A stretch of 49,922 nt of DNA, from positions 1-49,922 of the forward strand of contig QZKP01000008.1 of the NCBI GenBank assembly GCA_003605055.1. Direction: 5' to 3'. A program made the position numbers and the translations under genes. Of the stretch, positions 16,918-25,439 are shown one piece after another. How positions within the stretch are numbered: position 1 is the stretch's first letter; the number at the start of each line of letters is the position of its first letter. The DNA is from Desulfarculus sp. (GTDB lineage Bacteria; Desulfobacterota; Desulfarculia; Desulfarculales; Desulfarculaceae). The notes under the pieces were generated by a model. That model had not been told where the DNA came from, did no database searches, and saw only the letters and a list, made by a program, of their open reading frames with translations.

Positions 16918-18062
16918 GCCACGCTCTCCTCGTCCTCCAGATCGAACACCACCAGGTTGTCCCGGTGGATGACCTCATCAAAGTCCTTGTACCCCAAGCG
17001 GGCCTGGATTTCACCCGAGCGCAGCCCCTTGATCTTCTCCAACTCGGCGCTGGCGTAGTTGCAGAGTCCCACCCCCAGCACCACCCCGCCCGGGCCCAAC
17101 ACGCGCACCGCCTGGCCCTGGCTGAAGCGGCCGCGCACCTCGCGCACCCCGGCGGGCAGCAGGCTTTTGCCGCCCTCGCACAGGGGTCGCACCGCGCCCT
17201 CGTCCACCACCAGCTCGCCGGCCGGCTTGGCGTCAAAGGCTATCCAGGCCTTGCGTGCGGTCAGGCGCGCGGAGTGGGGCATAAACAGGGTGCCCAGGTC
17301 CTCGCCCGCGACCAGACGGTCCAGCACCCCGTCCAGCTTGCCGTTGGCCACGATGGTGTGCGCCCCGCAGCGGGCGGCCTTTTCGGCGGCCTTGACCTTG
17401 CTCAGGATGCCCCCGCGGCCCACGGCCCCAGGCTGGGCGCTGGCCAGCTTCAACAGGGCCGGCTTCACTTTCTGCACCAAGGGGATGCGTCGGGCGGCCG
17501 GCTTGAGACGGGGGTCCGCGTCCAGGATGCCGTCCACGTTGGTCAGGTTTATCAAGAGGTCGGCGCCCAACTGGTTGGTCAGGGTGGCGGCCAGGTTGTC
17601 GTTGTCCCCCAGCTTGATCTCCTCCACGGCCACGGTGTCGTTCTCGTTGATGACGGGGATCACGCCCCAGTCCAGCAGGGTAAACAAAGTATTGCGCGCG
17701 TTGAGGTAGCGCTGGCGCTGGCGCAGGTCCCCGGCGGTGAGCAGCACCTGAGCCACCTTGAGTTGGTGCGCGGCAAAGGCCTCCTCATAGGCTTGCATGA
17801 GCCGAGCCTGGCCCAGGGCCGCCGCGGCCTGTTTTTCGGGGATGGAGGCGGGCACAAAGCCCGGGCGCAGCTTGGCCGCGCCGCTGGCGATGGCCCCCGA
17901 GGAGACCAGCACCACCTGGCGGCCGCGGGCGGCCAGGCGGGCGATCTGGCCGGCCAGGTCAACCACCCGGGCCAAGTCCAGACCCTGGGGCCCGGTGAGC
18001 ACGCCCGAGCCCACCTTGACCACCACCCTCAGGCTGGCGGCTATGATCTCAGCCCTGTTCAA
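16899..18062 (-). CDS. proB: Glutamate 5-kinase
   Basis: This 387-residue enzyme phosphorylates glutamate as the first, proline-inhibited step of proline synthesis. The N-terminal kinase domain shows [12 protein letters not shown] (about 12-23), [14 protein letters not shown] (about 48-61), [18 protein letters not shown] and [19 protein letters not shown] domain occupies about residues 275-370. The start is taken as TTG at 18062, because AAGGGGAG lies 7 bases upstream and the kinase fold begins directly after it. The frame continues upstream only as antisense-free overlap with obgE. It overlaps the obgE end by 14 bases and the proA start by 19 bases. Confidence 0.93.
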   Translation of the reverse strand: MNRAEIIAASLRVVVKVGSGVLTGPQGLDLARVVDLAGQIARLAARGRQVVLVSSGAIASGAAKLRPGFVPASIPEKQAAAALGQARLMQAYEEAFAAHQLKVAQVLLTAGDLRQRQRYLNARNTLFTLLDWGVIPVINENDTVAVEEIKLGDNDNLAATLTNQLGADLLINLTNVDGILDADPRLKPAARRIPLVQKVKPALLKLASAQPGAVGRGGILSKVKAAEKAARCGAHTIVANGKLDGVLDRLVAGEDLGTLFMPHSARLTARKAWIAFDAKPAGELVVDEGAVRPLCEGGKSLLPAGVREVRGRFSQGQAVRVLGPGGVVLGVGLCNYASAELEKIKGLRSGEIQARLGYKDFDEVIHRDNLVVFDLEDEESVACLLSS

Positions 18063-19068
18063 GGCGCATCTCCCCTTGCTGCCGGCCCAGCCGCCCGGCC
18101 AAGGCAGCCAGTAGCTCAGGCACACCCTGGCCGGTGAGGGCGCTGAGGGGGAACACCTCCAGACCCTGGGCCTGGACCTCGCGCTGGAACGGGCCCAGGT
18201 TTTCCTGGGCCTGGGGCAGGTCCATCTTGTTGGCCGCCACCAGGCTGCTGCGGCCGGCCAGGGCCGGGTCATAGGCCCGAAGCTCCTCGCGCACCGCCGC
18301 CAGGTCGCTCAGGGGCTGGGGCGCGCTCAGGTCCACCACGTACAGGAACAGGCGGGTGCGCTCCACATGCTTGAGAAACCTGAGCCCCAGGCCCGCGCCC
18401 TGGTGCGCGCCGGCCACCAGGCCGGGGATATCGGCCATGGTGAACGGCTCCTGCCCCTCCAAATGTACCACGCCCAGGTTGGGAACGAGGGTGGTAAAAG
18501 GATAGTCGGCCACCTTGGGCCGGGCCGCGCTGGAGGCAGCAATGAGGCTGGACTTGCCCGCGTTGGGCAGCCCGATGAGCCCCACCGAGGCCAGGAGCTT
18601 CAGCTCCAGGTGCAGGGTGCGCTTCTGGCCCTCCTCGCCGGGCTGGGCCAGGCGGGGGGTGCGGTGGGTGCTGCTGACGAAATGGCGGTTGCCCTTGCCG
18701 CCGCGGCCGCCCCGGGCCACCACCACCTCCTGGCCGTCCACGGCCAGGTCGGCGATGGGCTCGCCGGTCTCCTGGTCGCGGATGATGGTGCCCACCGGCA
18801 CTTCCACGACCTTGCCCTGGCCGGCGCGGCCGGTCTTGTTGCTGCCCTGGCCGTGGGTCCCGCGCTGGGCCCGGAAGTGGCGCAGATAGCTGTGGTCGGC
18901 CAGGGTGGCCACGCGCAGGCTGGCCCGCAGGACCACGTCGCCCCCCCGGCCGCCGTCGCCGCCGTCCGGGCCGCCCTTGGGCTGGAAGCGCTGGCGCAGG
19001 AAGCTGACGCAGCCTCGGCCGCCATCGCCGGCGGCAACCTCGATTATGGCCTCGTCCACGAAGCGCAT
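18049..19068 (-). CDS. obgE: Obg GTPase (ribosome assembly)
   Basis: This 339-residue protein has the glycine-rich Obg fold (GGPDGGDGGRGGDV, about 32-45; RGGRGGKGN, about 118-126) followed by the G domain with GLPNAGKSS (about 166), DIPGLVAGAH (about 212) and NKMD (about 282). Obg is essential for 50S subunit maturation and links growth to the stringent response. It lacks the optional C-terminal OCT extension found in Gram-positives. It lies 91 bases downstream of rpmA, the near-universal rplU-rpmA-obg order. Confidence 0.96.
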   Translation of the reverse strand: MRFVDEAIIEVAAGDGGRGCVSFLRQRFQPKGGPDGGDGGRGGDVVLRASLRVATLADHSYLRHFRAQRGTHGQGSNKTGRAGQGKVVEVPVGTIIRDQETGEPIADLAVDGQEVVVARGGRGGKGNRHFVSSTHRTPRLAQPGEEGQKRTLHLELKLLASVGLIGLPNAGKSSLIAASSAARPKVADYPFTTLVPNLGVVHLEGQEPFTMADIPGLVAGAHQGAGLGLRFLKHVERTRLFLYVVDLSAPQPLSDLAAVREELRAYDPALAGRSSLVAANKMDLPQAQENLGPFQREVQAQGLEVFPLSALTGQGVPELLAALAGRLGRQQGEMRLEQG

Positions 19069-19159
19069 GTGTAGCCCCGAGCCCTGGTTGCAGAAACAGC
19101 ACGGGCGGCCGGGGCGCCGGGTTCAGCGCCGCCCAGAGGCCGCCCGCGAAGCCCGCTGC

Positions 19160-19414
19160 CTAAGCGGGATAAACGCTGACCCGCTTGCGGTCGCGGCCCA
19201 GCCGTTCGTATTTCACCTTGCCGTCAATCTTGGCGAAGAGGGTGTAGTCGCGCCCCAGGCCCACGTTCAGGCCGGGATGGATCTGGGTGCCCCGCTGGCG
19301 CACCAGGATGCTGCCCGCGCTGACCACATAACCCTCGCCGCGCTTGATGCCCAGCCTCTTGCCCGCGGTGTCGCGGCCGTTGCGGGAGCTGCCGCCTGCC
19401 TTTTTGTGTGCCAT
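19160..19414 (-). CDS. rpmA: 50S ribosomal protein L27
   Basis: This 84-residue protein begins [15 protein letters not shown], the canonical L27 N-terminus that reaches into the peptidyl transferase centre. [20 protein letters not shown] confirms the identity. There is no N-terminal extension of the Firmicutes type that would need cleavage. It lies 22 bases after rplU. Confidence 0.98.
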   Translation of the reverse strand: MAHKKAGGSSRNGRDTAGKRLGIKRGEGYVVSAGSILVRQRGTQIHPGLNVGLGRDYTLFAKIDGKVKYERLGRDRKRVSVYPA

Positions 19415-19436
19415 TGTCTCCGCTCCTTTTTACGGC

Positions 19437-19745
19437 CTAGGCCGGGATGTCCTGTATGCGCACGGCGGTGAAGGGTTGGCGGTGGCCCCTCTTGACCTGG
19501 TAGCCCTTGCGCCGCTTCTTCTTGAAGACCATGACCTTCTTGGCCTTGCCCTGCTCCAGGATGACGGCGGTGACCGCTCCCTGCAGGTGGGGCTGGCCGA
19601 TCTTGGGCTCGCCCTGGCCGCCGACCATCAACACCGGGGCCAGCTCGATCTTCTGGCCCACGTCGCCGGCCAGCTTCTCCAGGCGGAGCACCTGTCCCGG
19701 CTCTACCTTATATTGCTTACCGCCCGTGGCGATCACTGCGTACAT
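19437..19745 (-). CDS. rplU: 50S ribosomal protein L21
   Basis: This 102-residue protein starts MYAVIATGGKQYKVEPGQ and ends with GHRQPFTAVRI, both typical of L21, which binds 23S rRNA. KKRRKGYQVKRGHRQ is the conserved basic C-terminal element. CGGAGGTGC precedes ATG at 19745. It is the first gene of a nine-gene operon that reads rplU, rpmA, obgE, proB, proA, nadD, rsfS, gpmI and the M48 protease. Confidence 0.98.
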   Translation of the reverse strand: MYAVIATGGKQYKVEPGQVLRLEKLAGDVGQKIELAPVLMVGGQGEPKIGQPHLQGAVTAVILEQGKAKKVMVFKKKRRKGYQVKRGHRQPFTAVRIQDIPA

Positions 19746-19777
19746 GGTTGCTGCACCTCCGAAAATTTAGAAGGTGA

Positions 19778-19806
19778 AGTATAGGCAAAGGAGTAAGGAC
19801 TGTCAA
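19778..19806 (-). promoter_or_regulatory. Strong sigma-70 promoter for the rplU-obg operon
   Basis: On the minus strand TTGACA (19806-19801) and TATACT (19783-19778) are separated by exactly 17 bases, close to consensus. The leader to the rplU ATG is about 26 bases. Confidence 0.82.
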
Positions 19807-19813
19807 GGGATGC

Positions 19814-19864
19814 GCCGCCTCAAAGCCGAGGCGGCCGCCGGGCCGCCGGGAAGGCGGCGGCCCG
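19814..19864 (-). terminator. Two tandem GC-rich hairpins between hflC and rplU
   Basis: CGGGCCGCCG (19839-19848) pairs with CGGCGGCCCG (19855-19864), and GCCGCCTC (19814-19821) pairs with GAGGCGGC (19828-19835). They follow the hflC stop on the minus strand and sit just upstream of the rplU promoter. No T-run follows on the minus strand, so they may stabilise the 3' end or act with Rho instead of forming a simple intrinsic terminator. Confidence 0.4.
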
Positions 19865-19887
19865 GTCCGTTTTATGCGCCACCAAGC

Positions 19888-20865
19888 CTACTTGGCCTTT
19901 TTAAGGTAGCGGAAGAATTCGCTGTCCGTGGACAGTATCAATTCCACCTTGTCCTCGGGCCCGGCGCCCAGGCTCTCCAGGGTCTTGAACAGGGCGTAGA
20001 ACTCCGGATTCTGGCCGTAGGCCCGGCCATAGATGGTGGTGGCCTCGGCGTCGGCCTGGCCGCGGATGCCCTGAGCCTTTTTGTAGGCCTCTGAGCGTAT
20101 CCGGGCCAGCTCCTTCTCCATTTGGCCCAGAATCCGGCGCTTTTCGCCCTCGCCCTCGGAGCGGTATTGACTGGCGATGCGCTTGCGCTCGGAAATCATG
20201 CGCTGGAACACCTGCTTCTGCACGCTCTCCACATAGTTAATGCGCTTGACCTGAATGTCCACCACCTCGATGCCGTATTGAGGGGTCAGGTTGGCCGCCT
20301 CGGTCAGCATCTGGCGGGTGATGGTCTGCCGGCCCACCTTGACCGGGGTGTCCGTGCGGCTGGAGCTGTCATCGTCGTCGTCACCTTTTTTCGTTGTCGG
20401 CTGATACCCGGAGACCGAGGTGACGGTCACCGGCTTCCAGTCGCCGGAGCGCACCAGTTCCACCAGCAGGTTGGAGGAGACCTGGTCGCGCACCACCGAG
20501 TCAATGATGTCGTCCAGGCGGCTGAGGGCGCCGCGCTCGGTGGCCACGGTCTGCAGGAAGCGCAGGGGATCGGTGATGCGCCAGCGGGCGGTAGTGTCCA
20601 CCCAGATGTACTTCTTGTCCCGGGTGGGGATCTGGTTGGGCGAGCCGTCCCACTTGAGCAGGCGCTTCTCAAAGGTGTGCACTTCCTGAATCAAGGGTAT
20701 CTTGAAATACAGGCCGGCCTGCTTGTAGGAGCCGCCCACCGGCTTGCCGAACTGGGTTACCAGGGCCTGTTGGCCCTCACGCACCGTGAAGAAGGAGCCG
20801 GAGGCCACCAATATCGCCACGATGAGGATCACCACCAAGGGAGCGCTGGCCTTGAGGTTGCTCAT
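19888..20865 (-). CDS. hflC: HflC, band-7/SPFH protein modulating FtsH
   Basis: This 325-residue protein has one N-terminal membrane segment (about 8-28) followed by a band-7/SPFH domain and a long helix (about 205-270, with ISERKRIASQYRSEGEGE and IRGQADAEAT). With HflK it forms the large periplasm-facing cage around the FtsH protease. IPLIQEVHTFEKRLL and YIWVDTTARWRITDPLRF are typical HflC segments. An acidic, Ser-rich low-complexity insert with five consecutive Asp lies at about residues 155-175, which is unusual. ATG at 20865 overlaps the hflK stop by 4 bases and is preceded by AAGGAGGTG. Confidence 0.93.
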   Translation of the reverse strand: MSNLKASAPLVVILIVAILVASGSFFTVREGQQALVTQFGKPVGGSYKQAGLYFKIPLIQEVHTFEKRLLKWDGSPNQIPTRDKKYIWVDTTARWRITDPLRFLQTVATERGALSRLDDIIDSVVRDQVSSNLLVELVRSGDWKPVTVTSVSGYQPTTKKGDDDDDSSSRTDTPVKVGRQTITRQMLTEAANLTPQYGIEVVDIQVKRINYVESVQKQVFQRMISERKRIASQYRSEGEGEKRRILGQMEKELARIRSEAYKKAQGIRGQADAEATTIYGRAYGQNPEFYALFKTLESLGAGPEDKVELILSTDSEFFRYLKKAK

Positions 20866-21914
20866 GGCTTCACCTCCTTTCCCGCCGCTGCGGGTGGGGT
20901 GGGACGCAGGCTCAGATGGGGCAGCAGCCCCTTGACGTTTTCATCCACCACATAGACCCGTTGGGAGTTCTTGAGGATGCGCTCCATGGCCTCCAGATAA
21001 AGCCGGCGCTTGGTCACCTCCTGGGCGGACAAGTAGCTTTTGAGCACGTCCAGGAAGCGCTTGGCCTGGCCCTGGGCCCGGTTGATCTTTTCGGTGGCAT
21101 AGCCCTCGGCCTCGGTGACCACCCGCGAGGCCTCGCCCAGGGCCTTGGGGATTTCCCGATTATAAGCCTCCTGGGCCTCGTTGATCATGCGCTCCTGCTG
21201 CTGGCGGGCCTCGTTGACTTCGTTAAAGGCCGGCTGCACCGGGAGCGGCGGGTTTACATCCTGCAGCTTGACGGTGATGATCTGCACGCCGGTCTTATAG
21301 GCGCTCAGAATCTCCTGGAGCTTTTTCTGAGCCTGGATGGCGATCTCCGTGCGCTGCAGGGTGAGCACCTGATCGCTGAGGCTGTTGCCCACGATCTGGC
21401 GCATCACGGACTCGGACAGGTCGCGGATGGCGGCCACCGGGTCGCGCACCGCGAACAGCCACAACTTCGGCTCCTTGATCTTGTACTGGACGATCCACTT
21501 GACCTCGATGACGTTGAGGTCGCCGGAGAGCATCAGAGATTCATCGCCATACCCCTTTTCCGTGAAGCGGCTGCGGACGCCCGGCGCGATGCCCCGGAAG
21601 CCGAACTCCTCCTTGAACACGCGGCCGGTCTTGACCGTGAGGGCCTGCTCCACGCCTAGGGGCAGCTTGAAGTGCAGGCCAGGGCCGGTCTCGCGCACAA
21701 GGCGTCCAAAACGCAGCACGATGCCGGTCTCCTCGGGCCCCACCGTGTAGTAAGAGGTGGAGCCCAGGGCGATGGCCGCTATGATGAGCACCACCACCCA
21801 CAGCCCTTTGGCCTGCTTGAAGCTGGGCATCCTCTGTTTGAACTCCTGCAAGACCTTACTGATGTCCGGCTCTCCGCCCGTGCCCCGGGGAGGAGGCGTC
21901 CAATCCATGGGCAT
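20862..21914 (-). CDS. hflK: HflK, band-7/SPFH partner of HflC
   Basis: This 350-residue protein has a short cytoplasmic, Pro- and Gly-containing N-terminus, one membrane segment (about 38-60) and a band-7 domain with VGPEETGIVLRFGRLVRE and GPGLHFKLP. The C-terminal helix carries EKINRAQGQAKRFLDVL and VTKRRLYLEAMERIL, as in HflK. It assembles with HflC as a regulator of FtsH. The N-terminal Gly-rich region is shorter than in enterobacteria (E. coli about 419 residues). It is the first gene of the hflKC operon. Confidence 0.93.
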   Translation of the reverse strand: MPMDWTPPPRGTGGEPDISKVLQEFKQRMPSFKQAKGLWVVVLIIAAIALGSTSYYTVGPEETGIVLRFGRLVRETGPGLHFKLPLGVEQALTVKTGRVFKEEFGFRGIAPGVRSRFTEKGYGDESLMLSGDLNVIEVKWIVQYKIKEPKLWLFAVRDPVAAIRDLSESVMRQIVGNSLSDQVLTLQRTEIAIQAQKKLQEILSAYKTGVQIITVKLQDVNPPLPVQPAFNEVNEARQQQERMINEAQEAYNREIPKALGEASRVVTEAEGYATEKINRAQGQAKRFLDVLKSYLSAQEVTKRRLYLEAMERILKNSQRVYVVDENVKGLLPHLSLRPTPPAAAGKEVKP

Positions 21915-21962
21915 GTCTAAACCTCTTTGGGGTAAGCAAAATTCACGATTAGTAATGGTAAG

Positions 21963-21991
21963 ATCATAACAGGCTCCTCCCCTGGCGGCAA
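21963..21991 (-). promoter_or_regulatory. Sigma-70 promoter for hflKC
   Basis: On the minus strand TTGCCG (21991-21986) and TATGAT (21968-21963) are 17 bases apart, about 50 bases upstream of the hflK ATG at 21914. Confidence 0.6.
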
Positions 21992-22118
21992 GAACTCTGG
22001 AGCGGCCGGGGCAAAAGGGCTTGGCCAGCCGCCGCAGGCGGCCATTTGTGGCCCCTGGGTTCTATGCCGAATTATTTTTTGCGCATGCCTAACCGACCAT
22101 GAAACAAGGAGGAAGGCC

Positions 22119-22562
22119 GTGCAATGGATTACTAGGTCCCACGTGCACGTGGACCGGGTGGCCTGTCCCTGGCTCATCCGGCGCTTCGTGGATTCCCAGG
22201 CCCAGTTCCTGTTCGTGCCCAAGAGCCAGGTGGAGGCCGTGGCCGCCCAAACCGGGGCCATCCCCTTTGACGCCCCTGGCGCCAAGCTGGACCACCGGAG
22301 GGAGCGCTGCACCTTTGACGCCATCGTAGAGGACTATGGGCTGAGCGACCCGGCCCTGCTGCGCCTGGCCCAGATCGTGCGGGCGGCGGACACCGACGAT
22401 CTTTCGGCCGACCCCCTGGCCGCGGGCCTGGAGGCCCTGGCCGTGGGCTACGGCCTGCGCTTTCCGGACGACCAGGAGAACCTGGCGGCCCAGTTCGCCG
22501 TCTATGACGCCCTGTACGCCTGGTGCCGGCTGGAAGTGGCCGCCGGGGCCAGCCAGGCCTAG
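22119..22562 (+). CDS. ChrB C-terminal-domain protein (chromate resistance family)
   Basis: This 147-residue protein matches the ChrB C-terminal domain: HVDRVACPWLIRRFVD near the N-terminus, a middle KLDHRRERCTFDAIVEDYGL and a helical C-terminus. In characterised chr operons ChrB senses chromate and regulates the ChrA efflux pump, but stand-alone copies of this domain are common and their role is unclear. A conserved Cys, His and Asp set suggests a metal or redox function. The GTG start at 22119 follows a perfect AAGGAGGAAGG site. No chrA lies beside it. It converges on the GNAT gene, with 4 bases of overlap. Confidence 0.85.
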   Translation: MQWITRSHVHVDRVACPWLIRRFVDSQAQFLFVPKSQVEAVAAQTGAIPFDAPGAKLDHRRERCTFDAIVEDYGLSDPALLRLAQIVRAADTDDLSADPLAAGLEALAVGYGLRFPDDQENLAAQFAVYDALYAWCRLEVAAGASQA

Positions 22563-23056
22563 TCCACCAGGGTGCAGACCATCACCCGCTCGGACTCCCA
22601 ATCCTGGTCGCAGAACTCGAAGCGGAACTTGCGATACAGGCGTATGGCCGGGGTGTTGCGGGCCGCCACTTCTAGGAACAGCTTGCACAGGCCCAACTCC
22701 GCGGCCTTGTCCATGGCCAATTGGGTCAAGGCGCTGCCCAGGCCCCGGTTCTGAAAGGCCGGCAGGAGAAAGACAATCAGCTCCGCGTCCCGGCGCCGGG
22801 TGTCGGGCAGCAGCGCGGCGTGGCCGATGACCTCTTCCTCCCGGTAGAGCACGAAGTTGTGCCCCTTGGCCAGCACGGCCTCCACCCACGCGTGGCGCGT
22901 GTGCGGGTCATGCGGGGGCAGGCCCTGGGCCCAGCCCTTTGGCTCGAAGCGGTCGTACATCTCCCACAGGGCTTGGCAGAGCTCCGGGCCGCAGGCCGCG
23001 GCCGCAAAGGCCTGGCCGGTCTTGTCCTGGCAACTCACCCGGGGTGGCTGGGCCAT
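22559..23056 (-). CDS. GNAT-family N-acetyltransferase
   Basis: This 165-residue protein has the GNAT fold. The acetyl-CoA pyrophosphate-binding motif A is VFLLPAFQNRGLGSAL (about 96-111), with the Q-x-x-G-x-G/A signature as QNRGLG. LFLEVAARNTPAIRLYRKFRF (about 125-145) is the usual motif B. The substrate cannot be deduced. An unusual N-terminus of about 40 residues carries several Cys. An AT-rich patch at about 23086-23112 probably holds its promoter. Confidence 0.85.
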   Translation of the reverse strand: MAQPPRVSCQDKTGQAFAAAACGPELCQALWEMYDRFEPKGWAQGLPPHDPHTRHAWVEAVLAKGHNFVLYREEEVIGHAALLPDTRRRDAELIVFLLPAFQNRGLGSALTQLAMDKAAELGLCKLFLEVAARNTPAIRLYRKFRFEFCDQDWESERVMVCTLVD

Positions 23057-23248
23057 GATCCACCTGGCGCGTAAAGCGGGCTTTAAGCGTGTTTATATTT
23101 ATAAGATTACCACAAAGCGCGGCCCTGACCCGGCGGAGCAGGGGCCAAAAAACAGCAAGAATCGGGTTGGCCGGGCCCGGGTGGTGGGTCATGATGGACA
23201 CAACCATCCGCTCCTGGGCGGGACCGGAGCAAACTGGAGGTGCGGTTA

Positions 23249-24121
23249 ATGCGGGCCGAGGACTTTGAGCGCGTTGAAAGGGCCATCGGCTTCATCGAGC
23301 GCCACGCCCAGGGGCAGCCCAGCCTCGGGGAGATCGCCGCGGCCGCGAACCTTAGCGAGTATAACTTCCAGCGCCTTTTCCGGCGCTTCGCCGGAGTCAG
23401 CCCCAAACGCTTCTTGCAGTACCTCACCGCTCAATACGCCCGGGAGCTATTGCAGCGCTCCCGGCCGGTCTTGGAGGCCGCCTTTGCCGCGGGGCTTTCC
23501 TCGCCCAGCCGGCTGCACGACCTGACCCTGAACGTCTACGCCATGACCCCGGGGCAGGTGGCCCAACGCGGCCAGGGCCTGGTCATCCGCCATGGCCTGC
23601 ACCCCTCGCCCTTTGGCCCCTGCCTGCTCCTGCTCACCGAGCGCGGGGTCTGCGGCCTGGCCTTTGCGCCTCCCGGCGGCCGGGCGCGCGCCCTGGCCCA
23701 TCTGGCCGGCCGCTGGCCCGGAGCCACCCTGCGTCAGGACCAAACCGGCACCAGGCCAGTGGTGGAGCGCATCTTCGCGCCGGTTCCTGCGGGCCGCGAC
23801 CAACCCCTGAACCTGCTGGTGCGCGGCACCAATTTCCAGATACAGGTCTGGGAGGCCTTGCTGCGCATCCCGCCGGCCGCGGCCGCCACCTACGGCGAGC
23901 TGGCCCGCTGGCTGGGACGGCCCGGCGCGGCCCGGGCCGTGGGCGCAGCCAACGGGGCCAACCCCATCGCCTATCTGATTCCCTGCCACCGGGTAATCCG
24001 GGGCAGCGGGGCCTTGGGCGGCTACCGCTGGGGCCTGGCCCGCAAGCGGGCCCTGCTGGCCTGGGAGTCGGCCCGCAACGAGGGGCGGGGCGGTTTGGCA
24101 GGGCCGGAGCGGGACGCCTAA
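23249..24121 (+). CDS. AraC-type regulator fused to O6-methylguanine-DNA methyltransferase (Ada-like)
   Basis: This 290-residue protein starts with an AraC-type helix-turn-helix domain (about 4-95: LGEIAAAANLSEYNFQRLFRRFAG and SPKRFLQYLTAQYAREL). A methylguanine-methyltransferase domain (about 110-285) follows, with the catalytic IPCHRVIR (C246). It repairs O6-alkylguanine by irreversible transfer of the alkyl group to C246. Unlike E. coli Ada it lacks the N-terminal zinc domain that repairs methylphosphotriesters and triggers the adaptive response, so it is the AraC-Ogt form. The ATG at 23249 is used because CTGGAGGT lies 8 bases upstream; an earlier GTG at 23240 sits inside that site. It overlaps the end of the convergent AmpG-like gene by 4 bases. 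Confidence 0.92.
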   Translation: MRAEDFERVERAIGFIERHAQGQPSLGEIAAAANLSEYNFQRLFRRFAGVSPKRFLQYLTAQYARELLQRSRPVLEAAFAAGLSSPSRLHDLTLNVYAMTPGQVAQRGQGLVIRHGLHPSPFGPCLLLLTERGVCGLAFAPPGGRARALAHLAGRWPGATLRQDQTGTRPVVERIFAPVPAGRDQPLNLLVRGTNFQIQVWEALLRIPPAAAATYGELARWLGRPGAARAVGAANGANPIAYLIPCHRVIRGSGALGGYRWGLARKRALLAWESARNEGRGGLAGPERDA

Positions 24122-25350
24122 TCGGGCTTGGCCTCCTGGAGACGCCAGGGCGCGAAGCGCAGGAGCAGGATAAGGCCGGGGATGGCCACCAGGGTGCAGA
24201 AGATAAAGAAGGCCGGATAGCCCATGACCTGGGCCAACCAGCCGGTGGGGGCGCTGGCCAGCACCCGGGGGATGCCGATGAGGCTGGAGAGCAGCGCGAA
24301 CTGGGTGGCGGTGAAGCGTCGGTCGGTGAGGCTGGCCATGTAGGCCAGGAAGGCGGCGGTGCCCATGCCCGAGGTGAGGTTCTCGAAGGCGATCACCGCG
24401 GCCAAGGCCCCGAGCTCCTGGCCCAGGTAGGCCAGGGCCGCGAAGCCGGCCGTGCTCAGGGCCTGGAGTATGCCGAAGATCCACAGGCAGCGGCGGATAC
24501 CCTGCTTGAGGATGACGACCCCGCCCAACAGTCCACCGCCCACCGTGGCCCAGAAGCCGAAGAGCTTCACCACCGCCCCGATCTGGCTGTTGCTGAAGCC
24601 CAGGTCCAGATAAAAGGGGATGGTCATGGTGGAGGCCATGGAGTCGCCGATTTTGTACAGCAGGATGAAGGCCAGGATGCCCACGGCCCCCGCGCGCTGG
24701 AAATACTCCACAAAGGGCTGGATCACCGCCTCCTTGAGACTGCCGGGCGCTCCCTGGGGGTTGGCCGGTTCGCGGCAGAGCAGGGTGGTGATTATGCCCA
24801 CCACCATGACCGCGGCCATGACCATATAGACCTGGCGGAAGCCGATGTGGTCGGCCATTATCAGGCCGCCGCCGCTGGCCAGGAGCATACCCACCCGGTA
24901 GCCGTTGACGTACAGGGACGAGCCCAGGCCCAGTTCCTGGTCGCTCAGGTCCTCGCGGCGGTAGGCGTCCACCAGGATGTCCTGGCTGGCGCTGAAGAAG
25001 GTGACCAACAGGGCCGCCAGGGCCACCAGGGTGGGCTGCTGGGCGGGCCTGGTCAGGCCCAGGGCCACGATGGCCACGGTCAGGCAGACCTGGGCCAGCA
25101 GCAGCCACCCCCGCCGCCGGCCCAGGAAGGGCAGGCGGAAGCGGTCCAGGATCGGCGCCCAGAGGAATTTCAGGGTGTAGGGCAGGCCCAAAAGCGCCAT
25201 GAGCCCGATGGTGGCCAGGTCCACCCTCTCCTGGCGCATCCAGGCCTGCAGCAGGCTGATGGTCAACAAGAGGGGCAGGCCGCTGGAGAAGCCCATGAGC
25301 AGGGCCACCAGCATGCGGGCGGTGAATATCTGGCCCAGCAGCCCGGGCAC
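24118..25350 (-). CDS. AmpG-like MFS permease (muropeptide transporter family)
   Basis: This 410-residue major facilitator has about 12 hydrophobic segments. AmpG signatures are clear: MGFSSGLPLLLTISLLQAWM (about 19-38), IGLMALLGLPYTLKFLWAPI (about 48-67), LPFLGRRRGWLLLAQ (about 73-87) and ASQDILVDAYRRE (about 122-134). AmpG proteins import anhydro-muropeptides released in cell-wall turnover, linking to peptidoglycan recycling and, where present, beta-lactamase induction. The GTG start at 25350 is taken because the first membrane segment begins soon after; the ribosome site is weak. It lies 89 bases after greA on the same strand and could share its transcript. Confidence 0.87.
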   Translation of the reverse strand: MPGLLGQIFTARMLVALLMGFSSGLPLLLTISLLQAWMRQERVDLATIGLMALLGLPYTLKFLWAPILDRFRLPFLGRRRGWLLLAQVCLTVAIVALGLTRPAQQPTLVALAALLVTFFSASQDILVDAYRREDLSDQELGLGSSLYVNGYRVGMLLASGGGLIMADHIGFRQVYMVMAAVMVVGIITTLLCREPANPQGAPGSLKEAVIQPFVEYFQRAGAVGILAFILLYKIGDSMASTMTIPFYLDLGFSNSQIGAVVKLFGFWATVGGGLLGGVVILKQGIRRCLWIFGILQALSTAGFAALAYLGQELGALAAVIAFENLTSGMGTAAFLAYMASLTDRRFTATQFALLSSLIGIPRVLASAPTGWLAQVMGYPAFFIFCTLVAIPGLILLLRFAPWRLQEAKPD

Positions 25351-25439
25351 GGCCTACACCGTCCCGCCCGTACAGCAATCCTTGTTGTTTTCGGCTGGTT
25401 GGGGAATGGTTAGGTAGATCGGCAACTAACCGCGCCGCC

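Noticed and set aside
18063..18272. 5' extension of the proB frame
   Set aside because: It lies within obgE, and the kinase fold begins at TTG 18062 with a good ribosome site.
23447..25378. Minus-strand frame of over 600 codons across the Ogt and AmpG genes
   Set aside because: It covers two recognised genes in other frames and is Gly/Pro/Arg-rich with no family match.
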